Assembly: GCA_036522155.1 (NCBI GenBank)
Contig: DATDGI010000225.1
Coordinates: 1 to 5,948, forward strand
Origin: UBA9676 sp036522155
Lineage (GTDB): Bacteria > Actinomycetota > Actinomycetes > Streptosporangiales > Streptosporangiaceae
DNA: 5,948 nucleotides
Direction: 5' to 3'
In this document: positions 1-4,728 of the stretch, in pieces
Layout: every line of letters begins with the position of its first letter
How positions within the stretch are numbered: the first letter of the stretch is position 1
Position numbers and translations under genes: made by a program
Notes under the pieces: generated by a model
Databases searched by the model: none
What the model was told of the DNA's origin: nothing
What the model saw: the letters and a program-made list of their open reading frames with translations, nothing else

Positions 1-297
1 GGGCCGTTCGCGGGCGGGCCCGGCGGGCTCGAGCCCCCGGTCCCGCTGCGGCTGGTGCTGCTGCGGGACAGCCACGAGCATCCGCAGGTGGCCCGGCGCC
101 GGGAGGAGTCGGCGCGGCTGGCGGCCGAGCGGGGCATCGGGGTGACCGAACTGGCCGCGTCCGGTGGCGGCCCGCTGGAGCGGCTGGCCAGCCTGATCCA
201 GCTGCTCGACTACGCCACCGTGTACCTCGCCATCGCCCAGGGCATCGATCCCGGCCCGGTCACCACGATCGCCGAGCTGAAGGCCCGGATCGCCTAG
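1..297 (+). CDS. C-terminal fragment of SIS-family bifunctional phosphoglucose/phosphomannose isomerase
   Basis: The frame is open from base 1 to the TAG at 295-297, so only the last 98 residues are visible and the start lies to the left. The GTG at 55 is internal: the open frame and family-like sequence (PLRLVLLRD) continue upstream of it. The visible part resembles the C-terminal domain of bacterial bifunctional glucose-6-phosphate/mannose-6-phosphate isomerases (bact-PGI_C type). It has a Leu-rich strand ending in LLRD, a helix rich in Arg and Glu, then LERLASLIQLLDYATVYLAI and a GIDPGPVTTIAELK tail. In this family the domain packs against two SIS domains and helps form the sugar-phosphate site that interconverts fructose-6-P with glucose-6-P or mannose-6-P in the cytosol. 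The SIS domains are outside the window, so some actinobacterial members described only as SIS-domain proteins cannot be excluded. It is probably co-transcribed with the transporter that begins 9 nt after its stop. Confidence 0.82.
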   Translation, partial: GPFAGGPGGLEPPVPLRLVLLRDSHEHPQVARRREESARLAAERGIGVTELAASGGGPLERLASLIQLLDYATVYLAIAQGIDPGPVTTIAELKARIA

Positions 298-300
298 GAG
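296..300 (+). promoter_or_regulatory. Ribosome binding site of the cation transporter, overlapping the upstream stop
   Basis: AGGAG lies 6 nt before the ATG at 307 and shares its first two bases with the TAG stop of the isomerase gene (295-297). This supports the ATG at 307 as the start and suggests translational coupling of the two genes in one transcript. Confidence 0.75.
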
Positions 301-306
301 CCCGGT

Positions 307-1392
307 ATGACAAGCACCGCGGGCCCCCAGCCAGCGGACCAGCAGCCACCAGGCCCGGAGCCAGCCGGTGGGCCGCCATCCCCCCAAAAGCCAGACGTCC
401 CGCCCCCGCCCGTCCCGCAATCTGCCGGTCACGGCGCCGCTGGCCTGCGGGCGGTGCTGGCGGCGCTGGCCGCCAACCTGGGCATCGCGGCCACCAAGTT
501 CGCCGCGTTCGCCTTCACCGGCTCCGCCTCGCTGCTGGCCGAGGCGGTGCATTCGGTCGCCGACTGCGGCAACCAGATGCTGCTCCTGCTCGGGCGCAGC
601 CGGGCGGCTCGCGACCAGACGGAGGAGCACCCGTTCGGGTTCGGCCCGGAGCGGTACTTCTATGCCTTCCTGGTGGCGGTCGTCCTGCTCGTCGGTGGTG
701 CCGCCTTCTCCGTCTACGAGGGCATCCACAAGATCACCCACCAAGCGCCCATCCGGTCGCCGGCCATCGCCTTCGGCGTGCTGGCGGTCGCGGTCGTGCT
801 GGAGAGCCTCTCGCTGCGGACCGCGATACGCCAGTCCAGATGGCTCCGGGGCGGGCAGGGCTGGCTGGCCTTCATCCGCCGGGCCAAGGCGCCGGAACTG
901 CCGGCCGTCCTGCTGGAGGACGTGGCCGCGCTGACCGGGCTGGGATTCGCCACCCTCGGCGTGGGGCTGACCGTGCTCACCGGCAGCGAGGTCTGGGACG
1001 GCATCGGCTCGCTGGCCATCGGCGTGCTGCTGGCCGGCTTCGCCGTCGTGCTGGCGGTCGAGACGAAGAGCCTGCTCATCGGGGAGGCCGCCAGCGCCGA
1101 GGTGGAACAGGCGATCGTCACCGCGCTGGAAGCCGGGCCGGAGGTGCAGTGCGTGATCCACCTCCGCACCCTCCACCTGGGCCCGGAAACCCTGCTGGTC
1201 GCGGCGAAGATCGCGGTCCGCGGGTCGGAGCGGGCCAGTGCCATCGCGGCGGGTATCGACGCGGCCGAGCGCCGGGTCCGCGCCGCCGTCCCCATCGCCG
1301 AGATGATCTATATCGAGCCTGACCTGTACGAGTCATCCCGGGCGGACACCACCGACCCGGCCATCCGCGCGGCCCGCCGCCCGGCCGACTGA
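307..1392 (+). CDS. Cation diffusion facilitator (CDF) transporter, ZnT9-like subfamily
   Basis: This 361-residue inner-membrane protein is probably a proton-coupled divalent metal exporter; zinc is the usual CDF substrate, but specificity is not readable here. Residues 1-43 are a Pro/Gln/Gly-rich, probably disordered cytosolic tail. TM helices follow at about 46-70, 73-97, 118-138, 152-172, 200-225 and 232-255, then a soluble domain (about 260-340) ending in the family-like IYIEPD. TM2 carries the metal-site pattern H82-x3-D86 (HSVAD). The loop motif HPFGFGPERYFYAF (108-121) and the TM5-TM6 segments LLEDVAALTG (202-211) and WDGIGSLAIGVLL (230-242) match the ZnT9/SLC30A9-like branch as I recall it. 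TM5 lacks the HxxxD of YiiP-type CDFs and has the acidic pair E204-D205 instead, which seems normal for this branch. The start is set by AGGAG at 296-300. The stop is 6 bp from the convergent MerR stop. The family call is firm; the substrate is not. Confidence 0.9.
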   Translation: MTSTAGPQPADQQPPGPEPAGGPPSPQKPDVPPPPVPQSAGHGAAGLRAVLAALAANLGIAATKFAAFAFTGSASLLAEAVHSVADCGNQMLLLLGRSRAARDQTEEHPFGFGPERYFYAFLVAVVLLVGGAAFSVYEGIHKITHQAPIRSPAIAFGVLAVAVVLESLSLRTAIRQSRWLRGGQGWLAFIRRAKAPELPAVLLEDVAALTGLGFATLGVGLTVLTGSEVWDGIGSLAIGVLLAGFAVVLAVETKSLLIGEAASAEVEQAIVTALEAGPEVQCVIHLRTLHLGPETLLVAAKIAVRGSERASAIAAGIDAAERRVRAAVPIAEMIYIEPDLYESSRADTTDPAIRAARRPAD

Positions 1393-1402
1393 CCGCGGTC
1401 AG
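1389..1402. repeat. 14-bp perfect palindrome spanning both convergent stop codons
   Basis: CTGACCGCGGTCAG is a perfect palindrome. It contains the TGA of the transporter (1390-1392) and, on the other strand, the TGA of the MerR gene (1399-1401 read as TCA). In RNA of either direction it could fold as a 5-bp stem with a CGCG loop. No T-run follows on either side, so it is at best a weak bidirectional termination or end-protection hairpin. Confidence 0.5.
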
Positions 1403-1848
1403 GTCCCGGGCCGGCCCGCCGGGCCCAGGCTGAGCAGCCGCAGCGCCCGCTCCTTCTCGAACTCCAGCGCCCGGGCGGGCAGCGGCGGGATCCGGCCGAC
1501 CCGGCGGCCGAGTTCGGCCACCTCGGCCCGGACCCCGGGCTCGGTCAGCACCCGCAGCCCGAACGCCAGCGCGGCCGGGCTGATGTCGTGCCGCCGCTCG
1601 ATGCCCAGCGCCAGGGCGACGGCCGCCAGGTCGTCCTCGCCAAACCGGCGGTGCCGGGGAGCGGGCCGCCGGGACGCGCCGCCCGCCCCGCGCCCGGCCG
1701 CCGGTGGCCGCGCTTCCGGTGCCGCCGGGACGGCCGCCCGGGGGACCCGGCGCGGCTCGCGCACCGGCGGCAGCAGGCCGAGCACGTCCCGGTAGCGCAG
1801 CATCCGCGGCGAGGTGCCCAGCCGTTGCGCCGCCTCGGTGATCCGCAT
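1399..1848 (-). CDS. MerR-family transcriptional regulator with low-complexity insertion
   Basis: This 149-residue protein opens with a MerR-type winged helix-turn-helix: MRITEAAQRLGTSPRMLRYRDVLGLLPP (1-28), matching the family pattern of a recognition helix followed by RYxxxLGLLPP. In ordinary MerR proteins the wing and the next helix follow at once. Here residues about 31-65 are an Ala/Pro/Arg/Gly-rich stretch, after which the fold resumes with HRRFGEDDLAAVALALGIE (66-84). The C-terminal part (86-140), with SPAALAFGLRVLTEP and FEKERALRLL, is helical and probably dimerises. It has no Cys or His cluster like the metal sensors MerR, ZntR or CueR, so metal sensing is not indicated despite the neighbouring transporter. 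No Shine-Dalgarno precedes the ATG; a promoter-like pair and a dyad lie just upstream, suggesting leaderless, autoregulated expression. It is divergent from ahcY and convergent with the transporter. The effector and targets are unknown. Confidence 0.75.
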   Translation of the reverse strand: MRITEAAQRLGTSPRMLRYRDVLGLLPPVREPRRVPRAAVPAAPEARPPAAGRGAGGASRRPAPRHRRFGEDDLAAVALALGIERRHDISPAALAFGLRVLTEPGVRAEVAELGRRVGRIPPLPARALEFEKERALRLLSLGPAGRPGT

Positions 1849-1855
1849 GAGCGCA

Positions 1856-1885
1856 AATCTAACATTTTTGTGTCAGAAACATCAG
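1856..1885 (-). promoter_or_regulatory. Candidate leaderless promoter of the MerR gene
   Basis: Read on the minus strand, CTGATG (1885-1880) and TAGATT (1861-1856) are separated by 18 bp. TAGATT fits the actinobacterial TAnnnT -10 pattern. Seven bases separate it from the ATG at 1848, so the A of the start codon could itself be +1. The -35 match is only moderate (3 of 6 to TTGACA). The absence of a ribosome binding site supports a leaderless transcript. Confidence 0.5.
1858..1877. promoter_or_regulatory. Candidate MerR operator, 20-bp imperfect dyad
   Basis: TCTAACA-tttttg-TGTCAGA has 7-base arms that match at 6 of 7 positions around a 6-bp centre. It sits in the spacer of the proposed MerR promoter and overlaps its -10, the usual place for a MerR-family operator. 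The AT-rich island around it stands out sharply from the surrounding GC-rich sequence. Binding by the adjacent regulator is inferred from position. Confidence 0.5.
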
Positions 1886-1916
1886 CCTCGGCGTGCGCGG
1901 CGGGCCCCTCGTCCCG

Positions 1917-1922
1917 TACGGT
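1917..1922 (+). promoter_or_regulatory. Weak candidate -10 element for ahcY
   Basis: TACGGT fits TAnnnT and would give a transcript start near 1929 with a leader of about 70 nt. No convincing -35 lies 16-19 bp upstream. An alternative -10, TAACAT at 1860-1865, lies inside the dyad and would give a longer leader. Both are weak; the true ahcY promoter cannot be fixed from sequence alone. Confidence 0.25.
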
Positions 1923-1929
1923 CGTAGAT

Positions 1930-1962
1930 GCCGCCGCGCCCGCTACGGGTGGCGGCGCCGCC
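1930..1962 (+). other. GC-rich hairpin and palindrome in the ahcY leader
   Basis: GCCGCC (1930-1935) can pair with GGCGGC (1951-1956), with an inner CCCG/CGGG stem (1939-1942 with 1946-1949) around a CTA loop. The same GGCGGC is the left half of a perfect 12-bp palindrome, GGCGGCGCCGCC (1951-1962), so the two pairings compete. In sequence this GC-rich such repeats can arise by chance. Confidence 0.3.
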
Positions 1963-1989
1963 GGCCAGCCGCACCAGCCGCCCAGCCCC

Positions 1990-1994
1990 AGGAG
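1990..1994 (+). promoter_or_regulatory. Ribosome binding site that fixes the ahcY start
   Basis: AGGAG ends 5 nt before the ATG at 2000. The alternative in-frame ATG at 1928 has no such site, and the 24 residues it would add are Pro/Ala-rich and unlike the family. Confidence 0.8.
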
Positions 1995-1999
1995 TGGAC

Positions 2000-3445
2000 A
2001 TGCCCGCTGAACCCCTTCCGTTCAAGGTCGCCGACCTTTCCCTCGCCGATTTCGGGCGCAAGGAGATCAGGCTGGCCGAGCATGAGATGCCCGGCCTGAT
2101 GGCGGTGCGCGCGGAATACGCGCCCAGCCAGCCCCTGCGCGGGGCCAGGATCACCGGCTCGCTGCACATGACCATCCAGACGGCGGTCCTGATCGAGACG
2201 CTGGTCGCACTGGGCGCCCAGGTGCGCTGGGCCAGCTGCAACATCTTCTCCACCCAGGACCACGCCGCCGCCGCGGTGGCGGTCGGGCCGGACGGCACCC
2301 CGGACCACCCCCGGGGCATCCCGGTGTTCGCCTGGAAGGGCGAGACCCTCCCCGAGTACTGGTGGTGCACCGACCAGGCGCTGACCTGGCCGGGTGCGGA
2401 CGGCCCCAACATGATCCTGGACGACGGCGGCGACGCGACGCTGCTGGTGCACCAGGGCGCCGAGTACGAGCGCGCGGGCGCGGTGCCGTCGGCCGGGCCC
2501 GATGACCCAGCGGAACTCGCCGTCATCCTGGACCTGCTGCGCGCCAGCCTGGCCGCCGGCCCGGCCCGGTTCACCCGGATGGCCGCCGGCATCACCGGGG
2601 TCACCGAGGAGACCACCACCGGCGTGCACCGGCTCTACGACATGGCCAGGGAGGGCACCCTGCTGTTCCCGGCCATCAACGTGAACGACTCGGTCACCAA
2701 GTCCAAGTTCGACAACAAGTACGGCTGCCGTCATTCGCTCATCGACGGCATCAAGCGTGCCACCGACGTGCTGATCGGCGGCAAGGTCGCGGTCGTGTGC
2801 GGGTACGGGGACGTCGGCAAGGGCTGTACGGAGTCGCTGCGCGGCCAGGGCGGGCGGGTGGTCGTCACCGAGATCGACCCGATCTGCGCGCTTCAGGCGG
2901 CGATGGACGGCTACCAGGTTGTCACCCTGGAAGACGTGGTCGCCACCGCCGACATCTTCGTCACCGCCACCGGCAACCGGGACGTCATCACCGCCGACCA
3001 CATGGCCGCGATGAAGCACCAGGCGATCGTCGGAAACATCGGGCACTTCGACAACGAGCTCGACATGGCCGGGCTGGCCCGGTGGCCCGGCATCCGGCGG
3101 GAGAACATCAAGCCGCAGGTGGACGAGTGGTGGTTCGCCGACGGGCATGCCGTGATCGTGCTGTCCGAGGGACGGCTGCTCAACCTGGGGAACGCGACCG
3201 GCCACCCCAGTTTCGTTATGTCAAATTCGTTCACGAACCAGGTCATGGCCCAGGTCGAGCTGTTCACCAAGCCGGAGGCCTACCCGGTCGGGGTGCACAC
3301 CCTGGCCAAGCACCTGGACGAGAAGGTGGCCCGGCTGCACCTGCCCGCCCTCGGCGCCAGGCTCACCGAGCTGACCAAGGAGCAGGCCAGCTACCTGGGC
3401 GTGCCGGTGGAAGGCCCGTACAAGTCCGAGCACTACCGCTACTGA
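2000..3445 (+). CDS. ahcY: S-adenosylhomocysteine hydrolase (adenosylhomocysteinase)
   Basis: AhcY is a cytosolic, NAD+-dependent, normally tetrameric enzyme that reversibly splits S-adenosylhomocysteine into adenosine and L-homocysteine. This relieves product inhibition of SAM-dependent methyltransferases and feeds the methionine cycle. The 481-residue protein is full length. Visible marks: H56 in SLHMT with T58 and E60; NIFSTQDHAA (81-90); LDDGGD (140-145); EETTTG (203-208); the NDSVTKSKFDN block (229-239) with K234, D238 and N239; C243; the Rossmann motif GYGDVGKG (268-275) with acidic E291 near the NAD ribose; NIGHFD (346-351) with H349; GHPSFVMSNS (401-410); and the C-terminal K475...HYRY that reaches the neighbouring subunit's NAD. 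Residues about 151-195 hold the extra segment present in mycobacterial SahH and absent from the human enzyme. All expected catalytic residues are present. The start is set by AGGAG at 1990-1994; the second hydrolase starts 2 nt after the stop. Confidence 0.97.
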   Translation: MPAEPLPFKVADLSLADFGRKEIRLAEHEMPGLMAVRAEYAPSQPLRGARITGSLHMTIQTAVLIETLVALGAQVRWASCNIFSTQDHAAAAVAVGPDGTPDHPRGIPVFAWKGETLPEYWWCTDQALTWPGADGPNMILDDGGDATLLVHQGAEYERAGAVPSAGPDDPAELAVILDLLRASLAAGPARFTRMAAGITGVTEETTTGVHRLYDMAREGTLLFPAINVNDSVTKSKFDNKYGCRHSLIDGIKRATDVLIGGKVAVVCGYGDVGKGCTESLRGQGGRVVVTEIDPICALQAAMDGYQVVTLEDVVATADIFVTATGNRDVITADHMAAMKHQAIVGNIGHFDNELDMAGLARWPGIRRENIKPQVDEWWFADGHAVIVLSEGRLLNLGNATGHPSFVMSNSFTNQVMAQVELFTKPEAYPVGVHTLAKHLDEKVARLHLPALGARLTELTKEQASYLGVPVEGPYKSEHYRY

Positions 3446-3447
3446 CG

Positions 3448-4728
3448 ATGACCGCCAGCACGGACGGGCCGCCCTCCGACATCGCCGATCCGGGCCTGGC
3501 CGAAGCCGGCCGGACCCGGATCGAGTGGGCGCAGCGCGGGATGCCGGTGCTGGGCCTGCTGGCCGGCCGGTTCGCGGAGATCCGGCCGTTCGCCGGGCTC
3601 ACCATAGCCGCCTGCCTGCACGTCACGGCCGAGACCGCCGGCCTGGTGACCGTGCTGCGGGCGGGCGGGGCGCGGGTCTTCCTGGCCGCGTCCAACCCGC
3701 TGTCCACCCAGGACGACGTGGCCGCGGCGCTGGCCGCCAGCGGTGCTGCGACCGTGTTCGCCCGGGCCGGGGTGGACCCGGCCAGTTACGGCGAGCACAT
3801 CCACCGGGCCCTGGACAGCCGGCCCGACCTGGTCGTCGACGACGGCGGCGACCTGGTGAACACGCTGCATGCGCAGCGGCCGGAGCTGCTCGCCGCGATC
3901 CGCGGCGGCTGTGAGTCCACCGCCACCGGCGTGATCCGGCTGCGCCGGATGGCCGAGGAAGGCGCGCTCGCCTTCCCGATGGTCGCCACCGACACCACCG
4001 CCACCAAGCGGATGTTCGACAACACCCGCGGCACCGGCCAGTCGGTGATCGACGGCGTGCTGCGGGCCACCAACACCCTGCTGGCCGGCCGGGTGGTGGT
4101 GGTGGCCGGGTACGGCCCGTGCGGGCACGGGATCGCGGACGCCGCCCGCGGCCTGGGCGCCCGGGTCATCGTCACCGAGGTCGACCCGGTGCGGGCGCTG
4201 GAGGCGGTGCTGGCCGGGTTCACGGTGCTGCCGATGGCCGGAGCGGCGCCGGTCGGGGAGGTGCTCATCACGGCCACCGGCTCCCGTGACGTGATCGGCG
4301 CCGGGCAGCTGCCGGTCCTGCGGGATGGCGCCATCCTGGCCAACGCCGGCCACTTCGACGCCGAGATCGACGTCCGGGCGCTGGCCGGGGAGGCGGTCAA
4401 GGTCACGCGCGATGTCCGCCCGCACACCGACGAGTACCTGCTCGCCGACGGCCGTCGGCTGCTGCTGCTGGCCGAGGGCCGGGTGGTGAACCTGGTGGCC
4501 GCGGAGGGGAACCCGCCGCAGGTGATGGACGTGGCGTTTGCCGGGCAAGCGCTGGTGCTCGGCTGGCTCGCGGCCGGCCAGCCGGGGCTGGCGCCGGGGG
4601 TGCACCCGGTGCCGCCGGGGATCGAGGAGGAGATCGCGCGGCTCACGCTGGAGTCGCTGGGAACGGCGATCGACGAGCTGACCCCGGCCCAGCGGGAGTA
4701 CCTCAACTCCTGGCGGGCGCGGCCGTAA
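3448..4728 (+). CDS. Divergent second SAH hydrolase-superfamily protein (short, Thermotoga/archaeal type)
   Basis: This 426-residue protein aligns end to end with the short SAH/S-inosylhomocysteine hydrolases of Thermotoga and archaea. Shared landmarks: RIEWAQRGMPVL (24-35), SNPLSTQDD (82-90), DDGGD (131-135), GYGPCGHG (221-228), TEVDP (243-247), NAGHFD (299-304) and a C-terminus ending near YLNSW. It lacks the KxxHYRY tail of AhcY. H58, T60, E62, K187, D191, N192, H302 and the Rossmann motif are kept, so NAD binding and redox chemistry look possible. Several usually invariant positions differ: EETTTG is ESTATG (156-161), NDS is DTT (182-184), the Tyr before GT is R194, and GHP is GNP (N355). 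These line the ribose and adenine pocket, so the substrate or activity may be changed. The frame stays open upstream of 3448, inside ahcY, but that part is a shadow. The ATG lacks a good ribosome binding site and sits 2 nt after the ahcY stop, implying coupling. Superfamily sure; function uncertain. Confidence 0.88.
   Translation: MTASTDGPPSDIADPGLAEAGRTRIEWAQRGMPVLGLLAGRFAEIRPFAGLTIAACLHVTAETAGLVTVLRAGGARVFLAASNPLSTQDDVAAALAASGAATVFARAGVDPASYGEHIHRALDSRPDLVVDDGGDLVNTLHAQRPELLAAIRGGCESTATGVIRLRRMAEEGALAFPMVATDTTATKRMFDNTRGTGQSVIDGVLRATNTLLAGRVVVVAGYGPCGHGIADAARGLGARVIVTEVDPVRALEAVLAGFTVLPMAGAAPVGEVLITATGSRDVIGAGQLPVLRDGAILANAGHFDAEIDVRALAGEAVKVTRDVRPHTDEYLLADGRRLLLLAEGRVVNLVAAEGNPPQVMDVAFAGQALVLGWLAAGQPGLAPGVHPVPPGIEEEIARLTLESLGTAIDELTPAQREYLNSWRARP

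Noticed and set aside
1403..1430. GGGCC/GGCCC inverted repeats at the 3' end of the MerR gene as a terminator
   Set aside because: They lie inside coding sequence, have no T-run, and repeats of this kind are expected at this GC content.
1545..1865. Second reverse frame overlapping the MerR gene, starting at the ATG at 1865
   Set aside because: It is the +1 shadow of the MerR gene, Arg/Trp/Cys-rich and without domain features; the MerR helix-turn-helix is only in the frame starting at 1848.
1870..1883. TGT-N7-ACA half-sites overlapping the dyad as a GlnR/TnrA-like box
   Set aside because: Only the inner three bases of each arm match and the flanking consensus positions fail; the neighbouring TCTAACA/TGTCAGA dyad is the better explanation.
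1928..1999. In-frame upstream ATG at 1928 as the start of ahcY
   Set aside because: It lacks a ribosome binding site, adds a Pro/Ala-rich stretch unlike the family, and the ATG at 2000 has AGGAG at ideal spacing.
1886..1999. SAH or SAM riboswitch upstream of ahcY
   Set aside because: I looked for the SAH-riboswitch core and found no matching conserved segments; only generic GC-rich hairpins are present. A covariance-model search would settle it.
1943..3205. Long antisense open frame opposite ahcY
   Set aside because: Such frames are common opposite GC-rich genes; the translation is low-complexity His/Gly/Arg/Val-rich with no recognisable domain. The same applies to the reverse frames opposite 3439-4706 and 714-1295.
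2797..3447. Upstream extension of the second hydrolase frame inside ahcY (a fused 643-residue protein)
   Set aside because: The translation over this part is Arg/Gly-rich shadow of ahcY in another frame; homology to the family begins after 3448.
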